Below, in pieces: positions 25,201 to 39,196 of a stretch of 64,000 nt of DNA. The position numbers and the translations under genes were made by a program. The notes beneath the pieces were generated by a model that saw only the letters and a list, made by a program, of their open reading frames with translations, had not been told where the DNA came from and searched no databases. The DNA is taken from contig OY728119.1 in NCBI GenBank assembly GCA_963277665.1, positions 318,576,206 through 318,640,205 of the forward strand. The letters run 5' to 3'. The DNA comes from Viscum album. Lineage: Eukaryota > Streptophyta > Magnoliopsida > Santalales > Viscaceae. The first letter of the stretch is position 1; each line of letters starts with the position of its first letter.

Positions 25201-25310
25201 AAAGTGGATAATTTTGAAAATATTTAATCATTAAATAATTTTAATGATATTATTTTGATATTATCATGGTGGTAAATCACATTATAACATTATTTTATAC
25301 TCCAAAGGGT
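22200..25310 (-). mobile_element. Decayed A-like gypsy LTR, left copy
   Basis: Collinear with the right-hand LTR near 50-54 kb at an offset of about 27.8 kb. Shared landmarks include the block around 23540-23640 (gatatgaaatgataaccagt, then ccccacccat), which also matches family A LTRs (gagatataaatcattaccca, then tcccacccat); a ggtgggaaagg/gggaaaggtggg segment at 24190/52010; and tatggttataaaa at 25195/52993. Similarity stops near 25310, where LINE sequence begins. The left boundary is uncertain: alignment offset suggests 22.2 kb, clear matches start near 23 kb. Confidence 0.55.
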
Positions 25311-25319
25311 TTAGGATCC

Positions 25320-28300
25320 TGGTGAGGCTGATCCTAGAATTTCTTTTTAATAAAATAACTAGTTTAATCATTACATGGGTGTTCTACAAATATGGGATAG
25401 AATCTCCCCTAAACATCTTCATCCAATGGTGGTGTCAATAATTTGGGATTTGGAAGGACCACATCAGTATCATCTCCATAATAACTCTCTTTGAAATGGT
25501 GTCAGCAACCTGGTTGGCCTCCCAATACACATGTGAGATAGCCAATTTTTGGTGACTAGTAGCCTAAATATATTCAGTCCATTTTTGATAAAACATCCAA
25601 GGGACACTCTTAGTTATGTCTTTTAGCTCTCTAACAACAATATGTGATTCAGATTCAATCCATAATAACATTTATCTGATATAGACAACATATTTGATGG
25701 AAGAAATTATTTCCCATCATATATCATCACATGTAATTCTAATTCCCATCTCGAGATAATAGCATTATTTAAAAAATACAATATGGGTATGTAACACACA
25801 TCCTTATCTAGAGGTACGTTGAATTACAAAGGCCACCCCATCCCCATTATATTTTTTCTATAAAGGAAAAGTTGGAATCCATTGAATTTATTTTATGAAA
25901 ATGGGTTTTTTATCCATCTATTCACATACAATACCCTCAATATATTCAATTCATAAAGGGTGTTTCTCATTACACATAACTTTATTTTGTAGTTAGTGAA
26001 AACATAATTGTGCATATTAATAATTCCATCATTAATGGATGGGTTAGGATCATCCAATATCATCATATTCCAGGATTTCCATATATTGGAAATTATAGAG
26101 ATCACAGCTGTGAGCAACAAATTTTGGACTAGAACACTCTATTTTGAATTAAACAATGCGATAATCATAAATTCTAGTTGATTATTAGTGAATATTATAG
26201 TGAAAAATATTTCCTTCATATGTTACTAATTTTTGAAAAAAATATTAGCCAGTGAATACATGATTTACATTTTCATCCCTCTGAAAAAAATAATAGCTCG
26301 TGGCAAGTTGAATACCCAAGCTCTATATGTGGACATATGTTCATAGACGATCCCATGAAGTCTTCCAAAGGAGTATCCACTGAGAGGGTTGAGTGAATTT
26401 ATTTACTATCTTTATTATCCCAGATGTATTGTTTTTTCTTCCTTAAAAAATCATCCCATTTGATTACTTGATGTTCAGGACTATATTTCAATTCAGTTCA
26501 CCTATGAGATTACCGCTTTCTAGAAATATATACTTATGAAGAACAAGTGATAAATTATAGGGGTCTACATCACTGGGGATTTTTATATTATGGATGAATT
26601 CAGGCTTAAGGGAACATTAATTATTTCAATAAGAGGTGTGATTAACTGGGGATAGTCCCAACAGTTCATGTTGTATTACCTATATTACATCAAATTGTAG
26701 TTATACATGATGATATTGAAATAATTTCTAATGGAAGTTCATACAGATGACGTAATATAATTATAGTACACAACTAGAATCTTAGTGAGAAACATGTTGA
26801 CAGAAAATCAAAATAGATTTCATTATATGTAATTATTTTCAATGTAACTTTTCTAAAAATTGCATCATTAAATGTATTGAGATCCTTAATTTTATACCAG
26901 CCCATATCAATTAGATTTATTCAATATCTATTCTCTATATTAATTTCATTTATTTCATGGATATATCTCATCCGAATGATGTTCATAATAATTTTATTTC
27001 AATTTATTTATGATCCTTCTTTGCTATTTGGAAATCATGAACATATAAACATAACTAGATACATCCATTGAATTAACTAAGTAAAAAAATTCTAGATTGG
27101 GATGTATATTTTATTTTACAAATCAAAAATTTAGTCAAAATGTGGGAACAAATACATTCTAGATATAATCTTCTCACACTCCTCCAAAATAGGGGGACCC
27201 CAAGATTAAAAAATGGGAGTAAAACACTTTTCACTCTAAGGGTTTTGGAATTTTTTTGTGGTATCTATTCCATCCCAAAATATAATAAAAGAATTTTTAA
27301 AATTTATATATTTAATTGATATATATTCATATAGATTAAAAATGGAGTTGATGTTAGAATGATTAATTATAGAGTCTTACCTAGGAAAGAGAATGTCATC
27401 AGGATAAAGGCGAATCCAAAATAATTCCATTATAAATGAGGACAATTTTCAAGGTTTTCCCTTCATATTGCTTCAAAATGAAAGTTATTCTCTAATTCAT
27501 AGCTAGAATATGATTCCCCTAATTTTATCAACAGTGAATGTGATTATTACCTATGGTTTTAAGAAGATAGTCTCCAAAAATATAATGGTAATGTGAGCTT
27601 TGTGGATTAGTTCATTCAGGAATGATGGGATTCACATGTTAAGGACTACACACATGCCAATGGTTGATCCATCATCCAAGGAATTGTATTAAGAATCTTA
27701 TAGGATACATAGAATGATATTATCCATATGGGTTATTGGTATATATTCCAGTACATCATGTTAATATTTATGGATATCCTTAAATATTTTGTTCTGTAGA
27801 GTGATGGAGAGACTCTTCCTTTTGTTTTTTCTTCACTCGTCACTCCTGGTTGTTCTACTAGTGATTCTTCCCTCAGGTAGAGGGATACTATATTATGGGT
27901 GATATTTAAGCCTCTATTTTAGGGTTTTATGTTATATATAGATAGATATTATTTTCAAGGAATAATTCATGGTGGTGGTGTTATTCTCAATTTTTAGGGA
28001 TCAGCCATCCAATATTTCTCAGTACTTTTTGGATAGGGATATTATATTATGGATGTGGCATTGGTAATTATGCATGGGATTAAATTATGGATGTCTCATT
28101 CTGTCTCATTATACAAAGAATAATTAGATGCTTACATTGTGGTAAATTATATTAAAGGTATGTTATAGTGACCTTGAAATATAGTTTTTCATATGAGGAC
28201 CTACATTTCCTTACATAATCCGAATATGAATGTTGCTCACCGATAAAGGGAGGGTAATATATTGGTGGATAATTTATTCTTACAATGATAACAATAAATA

Positions 28301-30150
28301 AAAGTTTATTACGTTCTCCAATTTTGGATCGCTTCTTGATGATTGTGCAATGGTTGTTCGATGAAATTTCCTCGACCTCCATCACTTTGTCCCAATAAAT
28401 ATTTTTTTATTTTTTTACGTTCACTTCTATTTTTGTTTCTTTTTAATAAAATATTTCATTTTTAAATATTATGGACTGAACAATAACATACCAACCTTGA
28501 TAAAGGTTTAAATTATAGTTTCTAAAATCTCATTAATACATCTATTAATTTAATCTCAACCATTTCATAGAGAAGAGTCGAGTGGGGGTCCCCTTATCAA
28601 AATCCCCTCGAAGATTGGAAAAAGATTAAGCTTCATCCATTAATGAGAATTGAAAGACGTACAAATTATGTATGGTGTTGATCAATAGGATGAAATAATT
28701 GTAGAATCCATATCTCTTAAGTATTTTAATAATGAAAATCTATTTCAATGTGTCAAATTCCTTCAAAATGTAAATTTTGGGGGAATAGTTCCAATCCCTC
28801 ACTTTATTTTTCACTATGCTAATAATTTTTGAAGTGGTAAACATAAATCTTTGATTTTACCTTCTTGGAACAAATTCAAAGGTATTTTGGAAATCATTTT
28901 CCCAAAATGATATCCCCAATATTGGCTGTATAAATTTTTCTAAAGATTTTATACAAAATGTTACCATTTGAAACTGGTCAAAATCCCTAACATCAATGGA
29001 ATTTTATTTTCTCTAGTATAAGGAATGTGTATCATGAATGCATTCAATAGGGAATAGGGGGACGACTGAATAAATCATTTATGGTATTGGTCACTGTAAT
29101 ATGTCTAATTTCTAATTTAACATAATGAATTTATTAGAGAACCCATTTAAGAATGTATCTATATCAATGTTGGGGGAGATGCGAGAAACATTCACGGCTT
29201 ATTAAAGGTGAGTTAGGGTGAGACTTCTATTTTTAGAATCATTAATACAATCGGTATGTTTTAAATCATTATGTGGGTGTTTTTAATTCCATCATCATAT
29301 TTTAAACATATGAAATAAAAAATGAAAGCATTGGATGTGTAATCTTTTATGGTGAGGGTGCACCAAATGAAACAGAGGGAATAGTCCCATATTATTACTG
29401 TATTTTATTTTGTAACTAATCAATGATAATGGAATTAATATCCTTATCTCTCATCCATTGGACATTGAGTAGGTTATGGTATATCCACAACTTTATTGTT
29501 ATAAGGTCATTAATCTTGGAAAGGGACTAGATTTCCTCTCTTGATGAAGTATCCTAGTTAAGATTTCGATATTGGTAGAAAGAATGGTTCTTTTTTAATA
29601 AATATTATATCTTCCTCAAGATTTGTGATATATTTTTTACTCTAATACATTAAGCGTATTATCGTATTTATTATTTTTCCCACATGTTTTTGAAGTTGTA
29701 TTTTGAAGGGATCCAACATCCATGGTTAAGCACAATATCCCTACATCCTGGTGTGATAAGACATCCATTATTAAATTTTAATGGGAGATACTATACTATG
29801 GGGATATTTCAATATTAATAGGGATAAGATTCAAATGAAATTTGGTGAGGGTGAATACCAATATCCCAATATAAGCAATCGTGTCATCCATTTGAGCCAA
29901 GCATCTATCTAGAATACTTGATTCTAGATTATTTATTAGGGTTTTACATAATCGTCCTTACATTGGTAGAGTACTGTATGTTTACATTAAATGTGATATT
30001 ATTATTAAAAATAATTATTCCTATAATTAGATAAAAACAATCCATTTAAAAACACATTAAATGAATTAAAAATTATAATACTATTTTAATGAGAAATTTT
30101 CCCATAAACAGTAACTTGTTTGAAAATAAAATAGTAAGTTTTAATTGACA
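25320..30150 (-). pseudogene. LINE retrotransposon remnant (RT, zf-RVT, RNase H)
   Basis: Non-LTR element on the minus strand. In coding order: a linker before RT near 29600-29500 (DTSSREEI, SLSKINDLI); an RT relic at about 28980-28560 with NVTILYKIF, LSILING near 28660-28640 and FFQSSRGF..GDP near 28615-28585, the loop before the RT catalytic core; a zinc-finger-like region near 26330-26230 (NVNHVFT); an open stretch at 26120-25893 (IWKSWNMMILDD), typical of the segment between RT and RNase H; and an RNase H domain at 25780-25460 (IESESHIVV, then SHVYWEANQVADTIS). Many stops and frameshifts. The RNase H tail is typical of plant L1-type LINEs. The endonuclease part, expected above 29.7 kb, is not recognisable. 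The copia LTR cuts it at 30155. Confidence 0.82.
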
Positions 30151-30154
30151 ATCC

Positions 30155-31525
30155 TGTTATTGGGGTGTTGATTTGATTCTCTTAAAATAATTAATAGACA
30201 TATTACAGTGGATAGATGCACCATTATATAGTGAAGGATACAAGTTATTTAATGTTGGAACCAAGGATTTTCAAATCATGAAACCCAATTTATTTTTGTG
30301 TTTTTATCAATAATAGAATGAGATGATAATTTTGTTCAAAATCCAAGTGATCTTATAGTGAAGAAGGATTCAATGATGAAGGTTGTGTAGTTTTCCAGTG
30401 TTTTCCAAAAAAAAATTGGATAAAAAATTTTGTTTATGGTGAATGTTTTTTTGGTAAAAGGATATATTATAATGAATCAAAATTCCATTAAAGGATAATG
30501 GAGGCTATTAGAGTTGTGTAGAATGTATTATTTGGGTCCATAACATTATAATTTATAAAAAGATTATGTTTTTCATAATTTATTAAACTTCATATAATTT
30601 AGAGTTGTGTGAAAAAGGAAGTTATGTGCACACCAACAGAATAAAGCTAGATATTTGAGAAGGTAGTGTGTTACATTGTAAGGGATCTATCAAAAAGATA
30701 ATGTTCATCACCCATGGAATATTGTCATTATGTAAAATGTTTCCCAACTATGTTATGTGAAGGTTCAGTTGCATCTATAAATAGGTGTCTTCCTCCTTCA
30801 TTCCGAATAACTCACTAAATAAAGTTATGTGGCATCTAGTTCATGAAATAGAATCACTAATAAATTTTTATGCAAAAACTAAATGCTTCTCAAAAAAAAT
30901 AGTTTTGCATGAATGTAAGAAAGATCATTTAAAACTACATTTTATAGAAAAGTAAAAATATTATATTGCGGTATTGTAGTTGTCAGAACACATTTTTTTC
31001 ATATATGAACCATGCATTCAAATCCATCAATTCATGACTATGGTAGAGTAAGATACTTGTGCTAATCATGTCAAAATACATATTATTACCAATATATTGA
31101 TGTGAAATTCATGTTAATAAATTGAAGAAGGCTTCACTTAAGGCAGTGAAAAAGGGTGAGTCGGAAAAAGTGATACGAGGGAGGAAGTCAACTATCACTA
31201 AAATTTATTTAAAGCTAGTGTTCCTAGAATGGACAGATTATGTTTGATATTTTATAAAACACAATATTTGTTGAATCTTAGTGTATTCATGTACAAGTGG
31301 AAGACTTTCGGTTTATTCCCCTTGGACCATCTCTTAGTGGTGAACCGTGTAAAACCACTATACAATGTCTCTATTTCTACATATGGGGGATTAAAAATTT
31401 TATGATTCCACTAGAAATTATTAAAATGTTTCTATGAACATGGATAAAATATCTTTCTCATTGAAATAAAAATCTGAAACCCTTATTCACCCCTCCTCTT
31501 TTAGGTTATCCTAGGGTCCTAAAGG
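30155..31525 (+). mobile_element. 5' LTR of the copia element
   Basis: Starts TGTTATTGGGGTGTTG, matching TGTGACATAGGGGTGTT at 47316. The copies share ctataaatagg/caataaatagg boxes (30774 and about 48122) and an end containing TAGGGTC(C/T)TA. About 1.4 kb, strongly diverged from the 3' copy. Confidence 0.75.
30774..30785 (+). promoter_or_regulatory. TATA box of the copia LTR
   Basis: CTATAAATAGGT, about 620 bp into the LTR, followed by a CT-rich start region (cttcctccttcattcc). Confidence 0.65.
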
Positions 31526-31537
31526 TTGTATCATGTC
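31526..31537 (+). other. Primer-binding site relic of the copia element
   Basis: TTGTATCATGTC, a decayed form of TGGTATCAGAGC, at the junction of LTR and gag leader. Confidence 0.5.
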
Positions 31538-31720
31538 TTAAATGTTATTGGTGTCAAATCTACCCCCTATTTTTTCATGAATAATTTATTTAATGTTTGG
31601 GGTGATCTTGTTTTTTATGGAATAAATTTCTATAATTGGAATAATATAATGAGATACCATCAATGATCTAATAGAATATAAGTTCTTTATCCCATAGTTC
31701 AAGGGATTCAGGTCAGTGAT

Positions 31721-32200
31721 GTGATGTGTATTTATATGATTAAAAAAAAGAAATTTATTAATGTATATTTGAAAGATAAAAATTCTCACACTATTTCACT
31801 ATCTAATCAAATATATTTAAAGTTAATGAGGTTCACTATATCATGGTCTAAGTGGGAGAAACTGGAAAATATATACAAAGGTAATAAGAAAGTGAAGGAG
31901 GCCAAGAATCATATTTTTGAAAATCTGTTTGATGATATAGAAATGCATCTAGATAAAAAAATTAGATAGTATATTAAATGAAATTAATCATTTTGATGGT
32001 TTTATTTGATATATTTGTAAAGAAAGTAATAATATTTAAAATTTGGAGAAAATCCTATGAAGACTCCCACCTATGTGCAATACATAAGTGTCATCCCCAA
32101 AGGATGGAGATTTATCTACGCATTCTGCTGATGATCTTCTAAGTATTCTGTTGTCTTATGAAATGAGAGTCCAACTATAATATACAATAATTTGATTAAT
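31721..32200 (+). pseudogene. Copia gag remnant
   Basis: An open stretch runs from 31721 to 31969. The diagnostic part is in another frame at 32040-32170: NLEKIL, then SSPKDGDLSTHSADDLLSI and LLSYEMRVQL, the C-terminal part of the UBN2-type copia gag. Two in-frame stops lie inside. From 32200 to 33480 the sequence is AT-rich with only scraps of reading frame (for example VSDERDDVDEKLISIL near 32250) and probably holds the rest of gag. Confidence 0.82.
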
Positions 32201-33469
32201 CAAATAAATGGAATAAAATTCATATAAAACATGAAATTTCCAAAGTTAGTGATGAAAGAGATGATGTGGATGAAAAACTTATTTCTATTCTTTCCAAAGA
32301 AAAATCAATAGAGGAAAACAGATATTTAATGGGAAAAAATTCAATATATTATTTCTAGTGGGGAAAGTTTTGGTATATTTTGGTTTAGTGATCAAAGAGA
32401 TTCGATGATGTTGAATATGTAATAATCATGTATAGGCCTCAGAACATGTTCCCATAAAATGGATACTTCAAATCAGGAAAGAAATTACATAGAAAGAGCA
32501 CCGTTTATATAGAAAAACAAGATAATAATGAATTTTTAAAGGATTTAGAAATAGAGTATAAATATGATATTGAATATTCCATAATGGATATAGTTGATAT
32601 GGTACAAAATATTATAGATTAATATAATTAGTGTAATAATGTTGTATATCTCAAGGTGTAACATGACAGCACTCTATATGAGACTAAAATTCAAATTAAG
32701 AAAAATAGAAATGTTAGGGCAATATTAAATGAGTCATTAGAGTGCTCGTATAATTTTGACGAATATATTTATATACTATAAAAATAGGTTGAAGAATATT
32801 TGACTAATCTCGAAAGATCGTAAGTTGTTGTGGTGTTTAAAATCAGTATTGCGGAGTTAAGAAAAATTCATCATTGACCATACATCAAGACTAGATAAAA
32901 GGGATAATATTGTTGATGGATGTGAAGTGGAATAAATTTATTTAAGTAATAAAATATAAAATAAATGGAAATATAGGTAAAAAATATGAAAATATTTTTT
33001 AGATGTTTCTTCGATGCGGATATTTTATAAAGAGTTCAACATGTTTGTGAAAGAGTAGAGTAATACTATTATGATAAAAGATCTAAAATAATGAGAAACA
33101 TTGAATTGGATGTGATATATAAACATGAAATATCAGAAATGTGAAGATCTAAATCAAAATGAAGTTCAAAGTTGGACATATCCAAAAATCTCATGATGTC
33201 CTAACAAAGAAAACATCAAACCAAACCTAGAAGAGAGCTAAAAATAATCATCAATTGTTCGGGGTGGTTCTCCAAAAAAAGACATATACTTTAAAAGGGT
33301 ACATGTGGATGAATTGATTAAATAATATATTTCATCTTATTAAATGTAAATTGTATGGATTTCTAGGACATACCTTGTATTACATTGACAAGGTAATGAT
33401 TTATTTGGATGGGTAGGCACAAGGAATTCAAAAAAAGAGAATGATACATTATATGTCATCATATGGTAT

Positions 33470-33940
33470 ATATAATTTAAATGGATATTGTTTTCACTAT
33501 GATAACATTGGATACAAATCTATTAATTGTAGGTAGATAAATGGTGTAGAAAAGAAATTTAAAACTCTAAAACAAGTCAATACCAGTATGCCAAGAACAA
33601 TTTACGTTGGAAATGTGTATTCTCTTCAAGAAAAAAAATAGGAGTATGATTCAAACAGTAATATTAAAAACATATTGGAGTGTCAAAATTTTCCTCCACT
33701 CAATTAGTTATCTCTTCTTTTGAAAATAAGAATACCAAGAGAGACAAATGAGCATAAATTTCTCTCAAAGCTACAATAATCAATAGTATATGGATTCTTG
33801 ATAATAGATGCTCATTCAACATGACATGGAATGATTATTTTATAAAAAATAATAAGAAAACTATTCATGAAATAGTGATATTTAGAAATTATGGTTTCTT
33901 AAGGGTTAAAGGAAGTAATGATAAATAATTATGAGTAGTT
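33470..33940 (+). pseudogene. Copia zinc knuckle and aspartic protease remnant
   Basis: Zinc knuckle at 33489-33533, reading CFHYDNIGYKSINCR: CX2CX4HX4C with the second Cys and the His both changed to Tyr. Protease at 33785-33930, reading SIWILDNRCSFNMTWND; the family has W-I-L-D-S-G at this point, so the catalytic DSG is DNR. The order gag, knuckle, protease is correct for copia. Confidence 0.85.
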
Positions 33941-33959
33941 TACATCACAATATTCTGAG

Positions 33960-34940
33960 TGCGAGTCAACAATATGGCTCGGGACTCGCAGGGAAAATTA
34001 ATGTGAATGAGTGAACCACAAAAGAAAAGATATGTAATTCTCTCATGAAGTTTTGTGGGATAAATAAAAATTTACACTAGGTTGGTAGCAAATAAAATAC
34101 CTTTTTCTAATAATTGAAGAAGAAAACAACTTTTGCAACCATAGGTAGGGTGACATTAATCAAATGAGAATGTAAAAATTATCCAAGATAAAAGATGATG
34201 TTGAAATTACCAATATAAAACATTATCAAGTAAAAAAACGGATGCCTGTATAAAAGGAAATTTGTTCCAAAATTTGTATCAGTTGGGGAATAAAATGCGA
34301 TCAAATCTTCTTTATGTCATCCACATAACTGTCTGTGGTCCAATAAATGTGGCTAAAACATATAGAGAGTAGTAATTTATTATTTTTATCAATTATTATA
34401 GTATATTACCATGTGTTATGTTTATATAGTAGAAATATGACTTGATTAACTGCATGAGGAGATATCTATAAATTGTTAAGAATGAAACTATCCACACAAT
34501 AATTAAATTACAATATGATAATGGAACATAATAAACATTCATTGAATAATAAAATTACCTAGAGAAAATGGGACCAATCATGACGCGCCTTTCGTGAAAA
34601 AAAAAATATAATGGGGTTTTTTAATGTATAACTCAACATGTAAATAATATGGTAAAAACTATTCTTATTGAGAGTTTTGTTTCATATCATTATTGGAAAG
34701 AGGTTGTTGGAGTTATGTTGTACATTGAAAATCAAATAGGGACATGTATAGAAGAGAATAAGATGTCATATGAGATATTTCATGGAAGGAAGCCCAAACT
34801 AATGTTTTTTATGTTTTTGGAAGTAAATTTTTCATCTAAAAAAAGAATGAAATCAAGGAAAGTGTGGAGATGATACAGATGAGGGAATGCTCCTTGGATA
34901 CTAAATGAAGAGTAAGGAGTTCAAATGCTACAATAATTGC
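33960..34940 (+). pseudogene. Copia pre-integrase and integrase remnant
   Basis: The pre-integrase segment starts near 33940 (HNILSASQQYGSG). The integrase core begins at about 34318 with the VCGP motif, then FIIFINYYS, and LQYDNGT near 34520 where the second catalytic Asp is expected. At 34649-34873 an open frame reads YWKEVVGVMLYIENQIG and YEIFHGRKPKL, the usual C-terminal half. Just after it, in another frame, DEGMLLGY and KSKEFKCYN follow (to about 34940). Several stops. Copia homology stops close to 35,000, before element D. Confidence 0.9.
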
Positions 34941-35089
34941 CTTTAAAAAATTATGGTCAGTAATGATTTCTATACCATTAAGGATAAAAATATTAATAAA
35001 ATGATGATGTCATATGTTAATATGTATTAGGATGAATATTAATTGGGAAAATATACATATTCAATTATATAAATTTTTGAAGTCTTCTT

Positions 35090-38000
35090 CATGGGGATGT
35101 ATTTTTCAAAACATCAATTTTGAGATGAAACCTGTTTTTTTTATTCAAATTATTTTAAGGGGATAAAATAGACTTTTTCTTCTAGTTTATGATCTCATAT
35201 AATTTTTATAAATAATCTATTGGTCCCAAAATAGAGGGTTTTCCCTAGAACATGAGATTGGTAGAATTCTGAGTAGTTTAAATTTTAGGGGAATAACGAA
35301 TATTTAATAATTAATAAATTAAAAATTAATTTATTCATAATGATTTTTTAAGAAATAAATTTTTAATGGAGCATAAAATTAATACTATATCTCGGCCATT
35401 ATGTCTGGAATGGGTAGTTTTTCCTAGGTGAGACATAATCTCGTGTTGGGCATTGGGGCCGACCTAGGCCCCTTTTCATTTTCTATTTCATTATTTTCTT
35501 CATTTTCACTTTTTTCTTTATTTTCCATCACCCATCCATCTCACGGAGGCATATTTTGGATACTACATCATCATGAACTATGAGTGAAAGGGTCATTAGA
35601 AATAAATAGGGAGGGAGAGAGAATAATGTGATGCTATGAAGCTCCCAATGCACCAGATTAACGTGCAACTATCACGTACCCTAGAAATGGCTAAATTTTT
35701 GGAAGTTTCTTCCCAAAGGTTATTTATTTTTAATATTTACTACAAAACCTATATATATTATTAATTTTATAAATTTAATAACTTAGTATAATTGCTAACG
35801 ACCCCTAGAGGCCTGATATGCTATTTTTAGGGTTTAAACTGGTGTTTCATGGTGATCTGGGGGGTTTTCTATTCGGGAAAACCCGATAATGGGGCATGTA
35901 GTCCACGGGATATGACATATGTTCTTACTATTTGGGGATGATAGATTTTAATTACTACATGTAGTGTGCTGGTAATCGTCCTTGTATCCAAGTACACAGA
36001 CAGGTCTACATGTGTAGGGGTACACGGTATTGTAGAGTACATGGCCATACCACATTTGGAAAACATGTTGCATATGCATTCATAGCCTGGTCAAGTATGA
36101 GACGATGATAGATTATGAATACTGGAAGCTACCCCATGTTTGATACATGTTTTTTTCTATCTTTACATGCCATATACTCAGGCGTTATAGGCCGAGTCTG
36201 GCCGTGGTATACGCCCATGGGGGGTTGAGAGGGTACATGTCGTGTATGGTCTCTACACACTATGTACTCCTATTTTGGTGCCATTTGAGGGTCTTTTACT
36301 ATTTTATTCCCTAGAATTTGTTTTAGACATAGTATTGGTCTATTATGATTAGTTTTCTACATATATAGTGATGGTGAAACCCATAGAGCATTTCTAGGAC
36401 TCCTAATGGGTGTTTTGGGGATTATACCAAAATTGAAAGTTTCTCCCTCCAATAATAGAATTAAGTTGTCTCAAAGAGAGACATCAATGAGACTGATCTG
36501 TTGGGTGTTCATAACAACCTAGTTTTAAATCCTGATCTGAGATGATCCACAAGCAATCTATCATGACCGGTGCCTTGTAGCTTTCCAGTGAGTGATTCTC
36601 CCTTGTGAGATGTTTCATTCTGGTCTAATTGGTTGTGAAACCAATTGCTTTTGAGGATCCCTTATAGGATGAACTATACTTATGTTTTGAGTTATAGTAT
36701 ATTATGTAAGATTCCTCTATATTGTTTCTATACCATAGATCACTTGAGGGATTACATTTCATATGTGCTGATCTCGGGAGCCCCTTATAGGATCCCTTTA
36801 TCCAAGTACTATTCTAAGGATCCCATTTAGGATACCCCAGTATCTTCTTACCCATCAAGGATCCCTTATCAGATTCCTCTCTTAACCTCTTCAGCTAAGG
36901 ATCCCAATTCATATTCCTTCAATTTTGTTTATATGTTGAGGATCCCAAGTAAGATTCCTATTAGTGTTTGACATGAGGGACCCAGTAGGTGCCTATTGTT
37001 TAATCAACCATGATATGTACATTGGGTTAGGGTAGAGATGGTAGTAGGCGTCACCTAATAACCTTTTCCAAACTTGTAATACCATGGAGTTTTGGTAGTT
37101 GTGTTGTTTCTAGGAATTTGATGAACCTAATTATTTCATTATGATTTAACACATTTATTACTAATGAAACAATGTTACCAGAGGTGCTTTCTAGTTAGTG
37201 GTTGTTAATCTATGTGTGAGGAATCATTTATTATTTTAGGATTCCTGGAGATTTTTCTCATGATCTGTCATGCTTGTTGGGATTCCTAGACTTGCTTCCT
37301 AGGATCACTCTTCTTAGACATGTTATTTCTGATATTTAGTTATATACCCATAGGTACTACCTATGACTTGACTATTGAGCCTTTATATTATGATAATTAT
37401 ATTATTGGTATATCTAGAGGTGTTTCATGGAATCTTATTCTTAAGCCTACGATTATGATATACAGGGATGGTGACCCAATAATCATGGATGATTACGCTC
37501 TCCCGAATAGTGGGGATGATTACAATATCTTAAGCCTATTATCAGGGTGATTATGCTCTTCTAGATCAGTTTTGTGACTCGAGGGGTGTTTCACGACGTC
37601 TCCCCAAAGTGTTCACTTTATAAAATTATAGCTACCCATGATTTGTGGTTGATTACACACTACCAAGTTGTGGGGTTGGTCATAATAACCTAGGCATATG
37701 AGAAGGATGATTACACTCTCCCTGACTAGTTCATAGATCATAGTGGTGGATTGTAGATCCTCATTATTGAAGTGACTAGTGCTCGATTGATGCTTATACT
37801 TTATTCAATCGATTCATAGGATGGCCCCTAGGGTTGGTTGGATTCACCAATGATACTTATCTTGTGAACATATGTTGGGTGTGTTCTTGGGATTTGATTG
37901 AATTCATTTTTTAGAATTCCCAAGTGTGATCCCCTTAAGGACTATCTCATTCATAATGTCCTCACTGCCTAAGAATTGAGACATGGGGCTCAGTAATTGG

Positions 38001-39196
38001 ATAGGATTTGAGGCCATGGAAGCATTGTAAATAGCTTAGTTTACTTTTAAAGGATGGACAGATGTATTTCTTGGAAAACATATTTATAGGATTGGCTTTC
38101 ATAATATTGTAACCTTGTTAGTGATTGGAGGAAAGCATAAGTGAACAGAGGTGTGCGACCAGTATCCCCCTATGGTGACATAGATTTCTCAGATATATTT
38201 CTAGTGTTTTCCAAATAATTATATTTAAATTGGTATTATAGACCTAGTTATTGAATTAATGATACACAGATTGAGTGGAATGACATCCAACTCAAAGCCC
38301 TTACACAGGATGTCAAGGTGATCTGGATTAAAGACCCAAGGATCGACTACTCATGTGATGTCATGTAATTTGATTCACATACTCATTAATATTTATGTTT
38401 ATGTAAATATGTACAGTTATAGTACTATACATGTATCTATATATAGAGAGGTACATCCATGGTGGAACTTTCCTAGTTGGTCGGCATTACAGAACTGAGA
38501 TCAACTATGGTTGGTTTTACATTTTACTAGTTGTGTTTCTACTTGGATAAGCACATTGATTCCACATACACTTATAACATTACATTTTTAGATTCAATTT
38601 CCTGGTGTCCTACTAAGATTATTTAATACCCTTTCATGTGCACCCCGATGTACATTTAGACATTATATATGTCTTCCATGTTGATCATGAGTTTCATGGT
38701 GGCTAGGGCTAAGGACCAGAGTTGCATGATAGAGTGGATCTTCTCAAGTGGGTTCTTATTATTGGGCTGCTATAGTTTGATTGTGTCTGGTGAACAAGTA
38801 TATGGTTTGACTCATAGTTAGTAGTAGATCCCTATACTTTTAATTTTAATTCTTATATACATTTGTATCAATTTGATCAGCCTAGTGGGTGACCATGGTT
38901 GTATTATATGACATAGACATTCAGGATGTTATCGAATTTTTTAATTTTTTAATTACATAATTTTCTATTTTAGTTTATTTACTACATCCAAACTCTATTT
39001 TTCTACTACAATTTAAGATATATAGATATTTTTTATGTTTATTACTATGATATGAAGTCATGGTCTTGCCACTATCATACCTTTGTCTCTTGATGATAGT
39101 CTATGGACTCTAGAATATGTGAGGAATGCTTGAGGCCTCATAACCCACCAGGTCAGAGTAGTAATTTAAGGGCATCTAGGTCGGTATGTAGAAAAG
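35090..39196 (+). mobile_element. 5' LTR of element D
   Basis: Landmarks shared with the 3' LTR: the GGGCATTGGGGCCGACCTAGG block at about 35448 against 41683; gtacacatg-rich sequence at 35960-36260 against 42240-42560; a GGATCCC repeat zone at 36650-36990 against 42945-43275; and ctcataacccac near the end at 39138 against 45438. A weak TATA-like aataaataggg lies at 35601, about 510 bp into the LTR. The ORFs here (for example 37320-37550) are not kept in the sister copy. Confidence 0.82.
36650..36990 (+). repeat. Degenerate GGATCCC tandem repeat in D LTR
   Basis: Seven or so units of about 40-60 bp, each with (a/g)aggatccc, a short AT stretch and (a/t)gatt(c)c, such as aaggatcccttatcagattcct. 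Many units pair AGGA with TCCT. The same zone recurs at 42945-43275. Confidence 0.65.
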
